Below, piece after piece: positions 38,001-49,300 of a stretch of 64,000 bases of DNA. The translations under genes and the position numbers were made by a program. Source of the stretch: Cordia subcordata (taxonomy: Eukaryota > Streptophyta > Magnoliopsida > Boraginales > Cordiaceae); assembly GCA_028554755.1 (NCBI GenBank), contig JAPTOF010000002.1:26841001-26905000 (forward strand), in the 5' to 3' direction. Position 1 is the stretch's first letter. Every line of letters begins with the position of its first letter. The notes under the pieces were generated by a model. That model saw nothing but the letters and a program-made list of their open reading frames with translations, ran no database searches and had not been told where the DNA came from.

Positions 38001-38995
38001 TATATACTACAATTTGTCTACATGCAACCATATGCCCTTTTGGATGAACCACTTGAATTGGTTCATAATTATCAATTATGCAGATATTCACATATGGCAT
38101 GTTTTCACAGTCATTCATTAGCTCTGTAATACTATTGTCATCACATAATGGTTTCACCCCATCATCCAATGATTGTCCTGTCCTCAAGTAGAAGCAGTCA
38201 AAGTTTGAAGCTATCCCACCCATCCTCTTGTACATTTCATAAATCTCATGCGTACTTATCTCATCTAGAGGACATTTGGAAATGTGTCTTTTCTACCGCC
38301 TTCATATTGCACATTCGGATTACTTACTAAACGACCACCAACCCATACATCAAAGTCACAACAACCATCCACCATACCAAAATTGTCATCATCATGCATC
38401 CTGTTCAAAACACAAAAGCAGTATAAATGGTGAGCAATATAAAAGCAGTAAAAAGTAAGCAATATAAAAGCAGTAAAATATAACAGTTTACCAACATGCC
38501 TTGCAAATTTCAAATAAATAAATATATATATATATGAATAGTAAAATAGAATAGTAAAATGATTTAACATGGACACTAATAGAAACAAAAATGCACATGA
38601 AAGCAAAGTTCACGTGTGTCATCACCATCACTATTTCCAATTTCCAATTTGGAAGCAAGAATACTTTGGAAAGCACTAACAAATGCAAAATGGTCCCCCA
38701 CGAATGGTCCCCCATGTACAAAAATCATGTTTCCAGTTCACTCGACAAAGACATCCCACATGCCGACATAAGCATTATTAAATTAGGACCACCATATCAA
38801 TTAAAATAAGGTCTACATCATACTAAACATATATATACACATTCAATTTGCTACTCGGCCAAATAACAAACAACTTTAGTTTGCTTACCTTGCAATAGGG
38901 GTGGAGGGTGTCGCCGTTGCAGCTTCATTGTCATCGGACAAGGGGAGGTTGTTTTCATCCTTGCTTGTGGCACGTGGTGGGGATCTCGTCGTCAT
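35095..38995 (-). pseudogene. MuDR-family MULE transposase, four exons, decayed
   Basis: The deduced exons, in coding order, are 38889-38995, 35706-38400, 35480-35545 and 35095-35391. All junctions are GT-AG and phase-consistent. Exon 2 has an acidic region with a repeated HVDDNEQEH-like unit (about 37775-37960), the MuDR N-terminal block (FLVGMTFESAAQFRKVLR), a DNA-binding-like block (DNPRMSVRDIAGYI) and the MULE catalytic region (GLDGCFLKSSYEGQML, then VVVSIEKRDTWLWFL). A SWIM zinc finger follows (CSCGMFALTGYPCVHALACI, about 36024-36096). The last exon encodes a GRGKGRGRSVGRGRR basic tail and TGA. MULE transposases cut and paste elements with Mutator-type ends. At least two frameshifts (near 38268 and 36690) and about seven nonsense codons inactivate it. 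Confidence 0.9.
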
Positions 38996-39401
38996 CGCAG
39001 CAGGGGTTGGGGTAACGTAGCCTCAGCTTCTTCTTCAGAGGCTTTGTGAAGTCGACGAAGATTTTGGTTGTCTTCGTTGCAGCGAGGGTGGGGGGTGACG
39101 TAGTAACGGAGATTCTTGGGGAGAGAAATGTTAATGGAATGAATGCTAAAAAAACACAAGATTTTGGTCGCGGAGGAGTCGTTCTTCGTTCTTCGCAGCT
39201 TCGTCGACAAAGATTTTGATTGTCTTCGTTCTTTGTCGGAAAAAATTGATGTTAGATTTAGGGATTTTAGATTTTGGGAAAGAGTTTTACTTATAGATAG
39301 AATTTATTTGCTATAAAAATTATAACTTTGTTAGATGTACAATTTTGTCATTTTAACCTGCATTTTAACATTGTTAGTGTTGAACTAACGGGAAGGAAGC
39401 G

Positions 39402-39506
39402 TGTGATCAATTTTAGAAAAACACAAGGGGCTATCTGAAGTTTTAAAAACATAGGGGGTAACGTGATACTTTCTCACATCACAGGGGGATAATGTGAATT
39501 TTTCCC
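39402..39506 (-). repeat. Right terminal inverted repeat of MULE
   Basis: Partner of 33737-33842; ends GTGAATTTTTCCC and is followed by AAAAAAATT, the second target-duplication copy. Confidence 0.93.
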
Positions 39507-39581
39507 AAAAAAATTTAATGTTATATTTTGATCCCAATACAAAATTTGTCAATAATATGTTACATCTTAATCATTTAATCT

Positions 39582-40907
39582 ATACTATATTAATAAAATT
39601 GTACCTCAATAAAATGTATGAGTTTGAGGAACTGCCATGTCAGCTTTTTTCATAGCGACGTGTAGATTTTAGAGCTTTTAACATTTGTCATGTGGCATAA
39701 TGTATTTTGTGTGCTCAATGTATTGATTGTTGCAATGGGATTGATAATTAGCCATGTAATTATGTTACAACCATGTCTTGCCCATATAATTATATTGCAT
39801 TAATAACACATTTCTGTTGCATTATAAAGTTGTACCTCAATAAAATGTATGAGCTTGAGGAGCTGTCATGTTAGCTTTTTTTCTAATGATACGTAGATTT
39901 TGGAGCTTTTAACATGTGTCATGTGGCATAATGTATTTTGTGTGCTCAATGTATTGATCATTGCAATGGGATTGATAATTAGCCATGTAATTATGTTACA
40001 ACCATGTCTTGCCCATATAATTATGTTGCATTAATAACACATTTTTGTTGCATTACCCACTCTGTTTTGAGTGTGCTTTGTGTTGCTTTCTATAATTAGT
40101 GCACTTAGGTGTGTATTGAATTTATTAATCATTGCCATAGAGTTGGTAACTGACCATTTAATTACATTGCAATTACATTATATTTATACATTTTTGTTTC
40201 TAACCTTTTCATAATCACTTTTTGGAATTTATCATTGTAATATAATTATATATCACGTCATTACCTTCACCCATCTCTGTTTCCATACTTTAATTTCAGG
40301 AAGCTCAAAAACCACATTCTAGCATTTTTATACTTGTACCTATTTCCATTGGATTTACCCATTAATTGATCATTGCAATGTATATATATGGTTGTTAAAT
40401 TTCTTATAAACACCACATCCTAGTATTTAATGCATGTAACTATTGCTTTCTCATTTTCTTTTCCAACATTCCATCCTCACAATTTTACCTTTTTAATACT
40501 CCTTTGCTTTATCATTATCTTTTTCCTTTGACCAAAATTTCTTGAAAATGGATCTTGAACAACATGGGCTGACACCATGCCACATATTCCCATCTTATGC
40601 AATTTTTTCTCTCCAAAATTTATTTACATTAATCATGTCATATATTAATTCAACAATATTTTTAAAGTCAAGTAATTTATACTAATTAAAGTTATATTCA
40701 TGAATGATTTTATTTCCTAATCTAAAATGATCATTATCTTTTCAATTATAAGTTGTTTCATAATTTAACAATTTGTACATTATTCAACATTATATTTTTT
40801 CATAAACTAAATTAGCATATATGTATATTATAAAATAACGTTTTTGACTTTTTTTTTATCACGTGATCATCATGACATAATTTCTTCCTCAACAAAATTT
40901 AACTATC

Positions 40908-40946
<39 letters not shown>

Positions 40947-40990
40947 CAAAAAATATAAAAGAATGATAAATAATTACATAAAAAATACTA
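39582..40990 (+). mobile_element. Helitron-like repeat with clear 5' end
   Basis: It begins TCTATACTATATTAATAAAA after an A, matching typical plant Helitron 5' ends (TC, insertion between A and T). A 3' hairpin-CTRR terminus was not found; the element may be truncated near the TA microsatellite at 40914-40943. The first 470 bases are an internal tandem duplication. Confidence 0.5.
39601..40055. repeat. 231-bp tandem duplication inside the Helitron-like repeat
   Basis: Starts at GTACCTCAATAAAATGTATG (39601) and repeats at 39832 with constant 231-base offset to about 40055. Several substitutions but no length change distinguish the copies. Confidence 0.92.
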
Positions 40991-41395
40991 GGGTAAATTA
41001 CTAATTTGGTCCCTTGTTTTTTACTTTTTTGATAATTAAGTCCTTTATTTTTAAAACACAACAATATAATCTCTTGTCTTTACAATTAATGACAAGTTAT
41101 TACTAAGTTTGAAAAACATATAAAATAACATTTTTTAGCCCTTTATCTTTGCAATCTTTGATACCATTTGTTCCTTATCTTTGTAAATTGTGATGTTTGC
41201 CAGTCCATTTTCTTTGCAACTTGTGATAGCACTAGTTCTAATCTTTTTAATTTATTGACTTTTTTAAGTTTAGGATTAACAATGTAACAAATTGCAATAA
41301 TAAGGGAGTGAATTTTCATGTTTCAAACATAAGGAGCTTTATTATCGAAAGGGGAAAAAATAAGGGACCAAATAACTCATTTATACAAAATACTT
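40991..41395. mobile_element. MITE with ~58-bp inverted ends
   Basis: Left GTAAATTACTAATTTGGTCC and the complement of the right end (ATAAATGAGTTATTTGGTCC) continue in parallel through CTT(G/A)TTTTTT... for about 58 bases. The interior repeats motifs of the same TTTGT(C/T)CCTTATCTTT type. Class unknown; similar sequences in plants are Mutator-like MITEs. Confidence 0.55.
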
Positions 41396-42419
41396 TTTTT
41401 ACATATAACTTTTTTTTCCGCTTAACCAATAAAGTATATATCAATTGAATTCCTAAATTTTGTGTGAAATTTTAATGGATATTTGGACTACAAATAAGAA
41501 CTTTTTAGATAACTGTTATTTAAACTCTTCTATTTACATTTGTTATAAAAAATGTATGGTCTTTATTTAAAATTAGATATTGATATTTTATTTTCCTTCA
41601 TAAATGATCAGGTGATAAATTTTGCATTTCTAATACAATTGTGTGTCTAAATTTTGAAGGCCAAAAATAAACTTATTTTTAGAAATAGAATACAAGACTT
41701 TCTATATTTTTTTTAATAGAACATTTTAAAATATATATTATATTACTTTTAACTATAACCTTTAAAAGTAATAAATTTGGATTAATCCCATCCCTCTTTT
41801 TGTTTTTATAATCCCTATATAAAGTTATATCCTTTAATGCATGGCTAATAGTAAAAATTGAAAAAATAATTTTAAAAAAATATATTTGTATTTCATCCTC
41901 ACTCAAAATACAAAAAATTGTCATAAATAATAAATAAATGTTTTTTTAGCGTAACTGCCAAACATAATTGAACACTAGAAAATATCTCATTTCCTTTTTC
42001 CTTTCTTACAAACAAACAGAGCTTTAAATAATAGAATTCATAGAACATATTATGGCAAGTTGAAAAGATGATGCCAAGTTATGCATCATTAGATCTTAAT
42101 AGAACATATTATGGTATGCCTAGTTATCTTATTTTGGATTGATACCAAGTTGTGCCAGGGATGGTGTCGTACTCACTTATGCACCATCAAATTTTGGAAG
42201 AACTTTAATGGGAATTACTTTGGATTATGTGTAGATCATCTATTGATTTTTGATAGTATTGATTCCAGGGTAGTGAAGGATTTGATTGTGCGGGCTAAGT
42301 ATAGGGTTGAATTTCTTCCGTCGGAGGTTTGGAAAACTTGCAAATATATATTCTTGCTTTAGTAAGGTTTTTAGATTATGTGTAATTTAATTGCACTATT
42401 TATTATTACGTTTTTTTAG
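41396..42419. other. AT-rich spacer
   Basis: No gene recognised. AATAGAACATATTATGG occurs twice (near 42041 and 42098). A plus open frame at 42111-42362 has no family features, though it precedes the cysteine-synthase remnant and could be a diverged 5' part. Confidence 0.4.
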
Positions 42420-43266
42420 AGCGTTCTTATTATCTTTGAACGTGGGAATATTGCTGTGAGCGCTGCATTCGTTGTAGCTAGCAAGGGCTATAGGGTGGTT
42501 ATCACAGCACCCAAATACATGAATATTTATAGGATGAGAGTACTGTTGGAGTCCTTCGGCGTAGAGATGGCCTATACCCCTTGGATGGAAGGGATGAAGG
42601 AGCTACTGTTAGGGCAGAACAATTAAGAGAGAAGATTCCCAATAGTGTCGTTCTAGATGTATTTAGTATGGATGTTCACGTTCAATTTCATTATCGAACA
42701 TCTGGACCAGAGATATGGAGAGCGACTGAAGGCAGGATTCATGCTTTTGTAGCCGTTGAGATATAGAGAGCGACTCAAGGCAGGATTCATGCTTTTGTAG
42801 CTGTTGACATTTCAAGGCAGGATTCATGCTTTTGTGGCTGTTGACATTTCAGCTTTGGCTGGTGTTAGATTGTACTTGATGAGGAAGAAATCTCTGTTAA
42901 GAAATTAGATTTTTACGAAATAATTGTTCGTTTCTTTAATAAATAATTTGTAATTTGCATTTTACGTTGGTGGTAATTGTATATGGTTGAGGTCCCTGGA
43001 CATAGGGTGATTGGTGCTGGACCTTTGCCTTTACGTGATTTTATTGAGGCAAGTTATATTTCCATTATATTTGTGTTTTTTTTTAATTTCGTTTGGTCCT
43101 TGAGATTCTTATTTTGACTTATTTTGGTTCAAGTTTCGTTAGAGGAAGCCATGGTTGCTGTGGCTCGTCTTGCTCGACAAGGCCTCATCATTGGCCTTGC
43201 ATACATAGCTGCAGTGGCTGGTGCAATTAAGGTTGCCAGCAGGGACCGTTCTAGGGTTGGACTAAT
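42420..43266 (+). pseudogene. Cysteine synthase / beta-cyanoalanine synthase family pseudogene
   Basis: Four collinear blocks match plant O-acetylserine(thiol)lyase-family proteins. They are SVLIIFERGNIAVSAAF then ASKGYRVVITAPKYM (about 42420-42530); ATVRAEQLREKIPNSVVL then RTSGPEIWRATEGRIHAFV (42600-42760); GHRVIGAG (about 42993); and VSLEEAMVAVARLARQGLII (43130-43190) followed by KVASRDRSRVGLIV. The pyridoxal-phosphate enzyme makes cysteine or detoxifies cyanide. Here the substrate loop TSGNTG is altered, a one-base deletion breaks frame near 42594, and the segment ending in AFVAV is expanded into three tandem copies. The Lys-containing N-terminal part is absent. Introns appear retained, so this is a degraded genomic copy, not a retrocopy. 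Confidence 0.8.
42710..42842. repeat. Triplicated 48/48/37-bp segment in the cysteine-synthase remnant
   Basis: Units 42710-42757, 42758-42805 and 42806-42842 share GGCAGGATTCATGCTTTTGT. The third lacks part of the unit's start. The first unit encodes the family's AFVA motif and the second opens with an in-frame stop. Confidence 0.9.
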
Positions 43267-43318
43267 TGTGAGCGTTACTCGAATTACAATCTTTTCCGCC
43301 GAAGTTCTGTTTTAGCTT

Positions 43319-43690
43319 TTGATCGATCTGATGATTATCCCCGCCCCCTTGACAAGAGATCTTTCTTGATGAAGCGGGGATATCATCTGATCGACCAAGA
43401 GCTATTGCAGATGGAGCTATAATAGATATTTCAGCAAACCTCACACGTCTTGTAGTGGACTTGATATTGAATTTTTAGTGTGATTAGCTTCGGAACCATA
43501 TGTCTTTGGGACTTCTATCCAAAAAAAATAAAAGGAAAAAGAAATAGTTGCTAAGCTTTCTAAGAGCACCATATATACGATCACATGGAACCAAAGGGTT
43601 TAACTACAAGACGTTTAAGGTTTGCTGAAATATCTACAATAGCTCCATCTACAATAGCTCTTGATCGATTTGATGATATCCCCCTCGCAC
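43319..43690. repeat. Imperfect inverted repeat
   Basis: The arm at 43374-43455 and the complement of 43601-43685 match over about 80 bases, sharing AAGAGCTATTG, ATGGAGCTAT and AGATATTTCAGCAAACC. A short related direct copy (TTGATCGATCTGATGATTATCC) lies at 43318. The loop is about 150 bases. Confidence 0.8.
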
Positions 43691-44160
43691 CCCCCCCCCC
43701 CCCAAACCACCCCAAATACAACGAGTTTGGGAGATGCTCACCTTCTGAATCAAACAAAGTAAATACGAGCTGATTTGTTTGTAATCCTTCAATCGATGTA
43801 TATCCGAGAAATCTAGTTTTGGTAGGGTGTGTATCTTGGGTTGCTATGATATCTGGATTCTCTCGGAATGGTCTTGAGAAGGATGGTAACCACCTTGACA
43901 AGGAGATATGTACATTAGGAACCATTCCTACGCCGTTTATTTTCTCTCAAGTGTTATAAGCGCCTGTAAAAATATCGAGCTACATGAGCTGGGTCGACAA
44001 CTACGTGCTGCCGTTTTTGTAAGTGGCGATTTTCTAAAGAGATTTTTTTATATTCCAGGCTCTTCTCCTGCTGTCGCAAACTGACATCCGTGTCTGGTGG
44101 CATCCGAGAGAAGCAAACTTTCCCCAAGTCGTCGAGATAGGAAGACTGCAATATGGCTGG
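43581..44160 (-). pseudogene. Unidentified coding-like fragments
   Basis: Two minus-strand frames (43581-43925 and 43954-44151) have protein-like composition (for example TRFLGYTSIEGLQTNQLVFT and LDDLGKVCFSRMPPDTDVSL) unlike the AT-rich surroundings. I recognise no family. The first frame spans a C14-type homopolymer near 43691 and one arm of the inverted repeat, so it is probably a captured or decayed gene piece. Confidence 0.35.
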
Positions 44161-45331
44161 TTTTAGCTAAAGCCCAAAATTAATCAATATTACTTACTAA
44201 TACATATTCAAATGGTTGGCTCATCGGAGACACTTTTCTTAAAATTAGTCAGTACTACAACACATTTGAATCAACTCTTTTTAAAAGCATATTTTTAGAA
44301 CTGTGTAAAAATTACTTTTTTGGAATAAATTTTATCTTTTAGAAAAAAAACAAAATTTGTACATTCTTTTTAAAATAAACCCAAAGAAAGATTTGCTGTT
44401 TTACTTAGCCAAAAAAAAAAATAGAGAACGTGCTAACCTTTCTTTTAAAAAAAACGTACTTTTTCCCAATTAAAAAAAAAAAAGAAAAAAAGAAAAACCA
44501 AGACGACCCTTACTCAAAAAATATGAAATGAGAAGTCTCATCATCAAAGTAACCAACCACAAAGGAATAATGCCTCAAAACAACCAAAAAGATCCTGATA
44601 TCTTTTTCTTCTCTAGTCATCATCACAAATTCTCCCTCTCATGCAGCCGTTCCACATTAGAACTTGGCAAATCCACACACGCATATATATGGGCGTTTCC
44701 AATAATCCACGCACCAAAAAAGATTGTAGGTTTCCCCCAAAGCCACATTTTTGCTTTATCATGAAGGCAGCTCTGTACCAGTAATATTGTCCACTACCAT
44801 TATGATTAAAGAAGTATAATCTCGTGTGTATATATATATATATATATTATGATCTCGTCTAAATCACACTTCATCACCATTATGATTAAAGAAGTATGAT
44901 CTCGTTTAATATCACACTTCATTGCTTTAGTCAGTCCTAATAAAACTGCTTAGCAACACACTGTTAAGTTAAAAACATAAAAAATAAAAGACACAACGAA
45001 CTAGCTACTTCCTTAATATATGCACATCCCATTCGATTCAGCAGATAATTCGCTTTTTAACTTGGATACTTTCAATTTGCTTACCAACAAGGCTTGCTTT
45101 AAAAAGCATACAAAAAACAAGTTGTCATCAACAAGGCCAACCGGCTGTGCACGCCCTAGATAGGATTGACACTAAAGCAAGTTAGTTGCTTTTAGTAAAA
45201 GACCCAACATCCTGCCTCTAGTCATGCCAAGTCCAGAAAGCTAACACTGCCAACAGAAACAAGAAATTTTGGAAGCAACTTCCAATCATTCATTGTATGA
45301 AATTAGAAGCTTATGGACAAAATTCAGCTTA
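44161..45331. other. Spacer and presumed 3' UTR of the 14-exon gene
   Basis: No gene seen. A CACCATTATGATTAAAGAAG block occurs twice (near 44796 and 44875) around a TA microsatellite. The right part is downstream of the stop at 45332 and may be 3' UTR. Confidence 0.45.
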
Positions 45332-46301
45332 TCAATTTCTGCAAGAACATAGTCATGTCACAACTAAACCAAGAGTTTTTTTTTTTAAGAAAAAAGAGAA
45401 AAGTAAAAATCAAAGGGTGTCGAAGCACCACAACAGAAATATCTTCATTAGAAAACCATGTCAACATTGAAAGGACATGATGAGGCAAGGCAACCTAAAA
45501 CTTTGAAAGAGCTAGTGCATAAAGATAAATACGCAATGTCAAATCAAAGACAAAGATAAGTAGGTAACAGGCACTAACATGTAAAGAAAAACAACCCCAA
45601 AACTAAGGGCTCGTTTGGTAATGCTGTCAAAATTTTTATAAACAGAAACCAAAAACATAAACAAAAAACTGTAAATAATAACTGAGAATAAAAACTGTAA
45701 ACACGTTTGGTTAAATTGCAGAATCTATAAACAAAAACTAAAAACCTGTTTGGTTGTCCATTGATTGCAAACTGTTTTTGTCTCTTATTTTTCTTTTAAT
45801 ATTTTCTATTAAGTTTGTCTCTCATTTTCTTTTGGTATTTTTATTAAATAAAACACATGAAAATATTGTGTAAAAAATAATGAGAATAGACAAAATTTAA
45901 TAAGTCATCATAAATAAATTTTTATATAACTTTAAACATTTTTTATTACAAAAATAAATATTTTAATCACTGCACTACATAACAATGAATATTTAATAAT
46001 TACAGAATTTGATTTAAATGACAACTCCTATAACTTCATAGATCATAAAGGAAAAATGATTAGCATTACAACAAATTAGTCAAATACACCATAGAAGAAA
46101 ATCATGATATATCATTTTTTTTTCAAAAAATAAACTAACAAACAAATGCTTGCACATCAGATCCCTATGAGTTGAATCTGTCAAATTTGGAGAAGAACAA
46201 AATGGAGAAAAATCACAAATACAAAAAATGGAAAAAGATATAAAAACCAAAAGATTGAAAACATATATAGATAGATAGATATTATATATGTATTATTTGC
46301 A

Positions 46302-46332
<31 letters not shown>

Positions 46333-49300
46333 AAATGAAATCCCATACCTGATTGATGAGGGGAGAAGAGAAAAGTAAATTCTGGAGAAAAGAAGACATT
46401 GAAGCTGGACAGATTGTATCGCTAGGGTTTTTTCTTAACGTTTAGAGAAGAAATATTTATAGAAGAGAAGTAAAAGAAAAAAAGAAAAAAAAAATTTGTA
46501 GCTAACAACACTCCAACAGCAAACCTCATTAAAACAAAATGCGGCGCATCTTATTGTCCGAACAACGCGTTTTCTCAACTCAAGGAAACTACTTTTTCTG
46601 GTTTATCTCAGTTGCCAAAAACGTGTTGCTTGTTTTCCTTTACCTCAAAATCACGCAACACTAACAAACGAGTTTTTCTATCTTGTTTTTGCGGCTGCAC
46701 CAATAGGAACGGAAAACACTCAACGCCAATGTTTCCAAACGAGCCCTAAGACTATCACATAGATGTTGAAACAGATCTAGAAATACAGACAAAAGAGACT
46801 AGCATCAGGCACAATCCCAAGTCTATACAATTGTAGTTCTGTTATACGAAGATTTGTCCAAGTAGAAACTGGCATGGACAAAGTTATATGGGCAAGAAAT
46901 AACGATCAACATGCAACAATAGACTGAGCAAACCAAACCAACAGACTAATCCTTAACCCACTGTCCACTAGGCGAGATTGAAACTATGCAAACGAAATGG
47001 CAGAAGAGCATGCAAATCCCATACCTTTCATGCTCGTCACTCCCTTCTTCCATGGGGAACCTGTCAAAAATCAAATCTCTTAAAACCTAATTCATCAATC
47101 GTAGAGAAAACATAGAACTAATGTTCCAGCCCCGTACTTGTCCCAAGCAGGAAATCCAAGACTTGACATATCAGATATGCACAAAAAGGCGACGCCTAAA
47201 TAAGAGAAAAATAAAAAAGTTGACCTAAAAGCTTTTAAAAGTAAGAGAACTTACGAATTGTTCACATGAGCTTCATTCAGCCTGTCAGCATCGAACAAAG
47301 ACGAAAGTTAATACATCTGACTATTACTCTTTATGAGCTGTGTCTATGTATGATATTTCTTTTTTTTTTTTTTGGTTGGGGGGGGGGGGGTTGAAACAAT
47401 ATAGAAACAGGTCTGTAATTACACGCTGTTCGCATGAATAATAAAGTGTAACAGAACTTACAAATTGTTCACATGAGCTCCATACAGCCTGTCAGCATCA
47501 AACAAAGACGGCAGTCAATACATCCGACTATTACTCTCTATGACCATGTCTATGAACAATATTTTTGGAGTCAGAAACAATATAGAAACAGGTCCAAATT
47601 TACAAATCGTTCACATGAATAAAAGAAGTACAAGAGAACTTACGAATTGCTTGCATAAGCTCCAAACAACCTGTCAGCATCAAACAAAGACGGCAGTCAA
47701 TACATCTGACTATTACTCTTCATGAGCATGTCTACATATGATATGTTTTTTTTTGGAGTTGGAAACAATAGAGAAACAGGTCCAAATTTCGTAAGACAAA
47801 GTTTTGCTCCCACAACATAATAGTTTCAAGAAGATGAAAGACTTAATGAAAAATAAGAAGAGAAGACAAGTTATTGATGAGGAAACTCAAAGGTAACAAA
47901 GAGAATTATCAAACCTTCCAAACAATCTGTTGGGTTGTCTTTTATAAGCCCTGCAGTCAGAAAAGACCTTTCAGAACTGATTTCATCGAACTATGTATAA
48001 AAGCATTTGGGGAAAGTCTAACAGAATACATCAATTATCCACAAAGTTCTACCATACTAAACAGAAGAAAGACTTTTTTCCTTCTACTTCCAGGGGTGTG
48101 GCGACAATGAAAGGACAATTAATACATTTAAGGAATTGTAAGAAGTATCATTCCACAAAAATTTATTCAGTTAGGCCGAAATCTAAATCAGGCAGATTTT
48201 TTGTAATGTCAAGTTTGTTTCTAACAATTAAATGCCAAGCAATTCCAAAACAGAAGAGGGCCCCCGGGGGAGGGGAGGGTGGAGAGACTAATTAAGAATG
48301 AAAATGAAGAAACAGAAGAAACAAAAAAGACAAGCAAACACAAAGGGGGAAAAGAAACTGTCAAACCTTTCCCTTAGTTCCCTTAATTCCCTTAATTCCC
48401 TGTCAATTATTTCTTTTCTGTCTCTTACCGCAATCCTGTCCAAGGAGGGGGGAAAAGAAAAAGAAAAGAAAATCAAAGACCTCATAGCTAGATTGACTGA
48501 GCAGAAAACAAAAAGTCTAGAATAAAGATTTCAGACACGCATCTCCATTCCATTTGCAGTATACAATGTAATCAGTGATGCTCAAAAACATGAATAAAAG
48601 TGTTGACCAAAAAGCTCTCGGGAAGTACAAGAAATCATACCAATAGCTCAGAGGAGGTCCAGGAAACCTCTTAGCAGTGATCCATCAATGCATTTCAAGC
48701 AAAATTTAGAAACCATTAGTTGCCATAATACGTGTCAATTGAACACAATACACAGAGCATGTAGAGTTTATGCAAAGACAAGTTTTGCTCAAGAACGAAA
48801 ACACACATGAAGAAGAATAATAACAATAATAATAATTATTATTATTAAAAAAAAAAAAACAGTGTTCGCTACCTTTCAGGCCTTTTTTAACTATTGCCAG
48901 CGATCTCCTGCTAGAAAAGGGACAAGTTAATTAAAGATCTCTCAGAACGAGACTGATGGGACCGTGCACAAAGTATGCAGTTGAATTGCAAGGCAAACAA
49001 AATCTCTTTCATTTCATGAACAAAAAGGGAAAACGCATAGGAGAGGAAGAAGATGAATAAATGAAAGTGTCAGCTAGAAGGCTGTTAGGCAAGGTCAAAG
49101 AAAACATACCGTGTCTCAATAGCAAATATAGCCACCCTGTCAATAAGTGGGTCCAGCCTGTCGCCCATAAGCCGGAGTGGAAGGGAGAAGGGAAGGAGGA
49201 AGAGGGCCGCCGGGGGTGGGGGGGGAGGGGAGGGAATGGCAGTTAGTACATATCATCATACAAACTAATACACGAATACAAAAGTCTTTTTGAGTTAGTT

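Larger units (their letters stand above)
33737..39506. mobile_element. Complete 5.77-kb Mutator-like element (MULE)
   Basis: Inverted repeats of about 105 bp (33737-33842 and 39402-39506; outer end GGAAAAAATTCACATTACCC) are flanked by the identical 9-bp duplication AAAAAAATT (33728-33736 and 39507-39515), the hallmark length for Mutator superfamily insertions. Inside lie a spliced MuDR-type transposase on the minus strand and a GRF zinc-finger gene on the plus strand, pointing toward each other. Both genes carry disabling mutations, so the element is structurally complete but not autonomous. Confidence 0.95.

Noticed and set aside
47244..47794. Tandem units resembling a CRISPR-like repeat array
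   Set aside because: The units are ~180-205 bp with related, not unique, intervening sequence, and each carries splice sites and a coding exon in a plant gene.
48638..48666. 29-nt alternative exon (coding EVSWTSSELL) in the 14-exon gene
   Set aside because: It has GT-AG borders but including it puts the next exon in a frame with an early stop; kept only as a possible poison exon.
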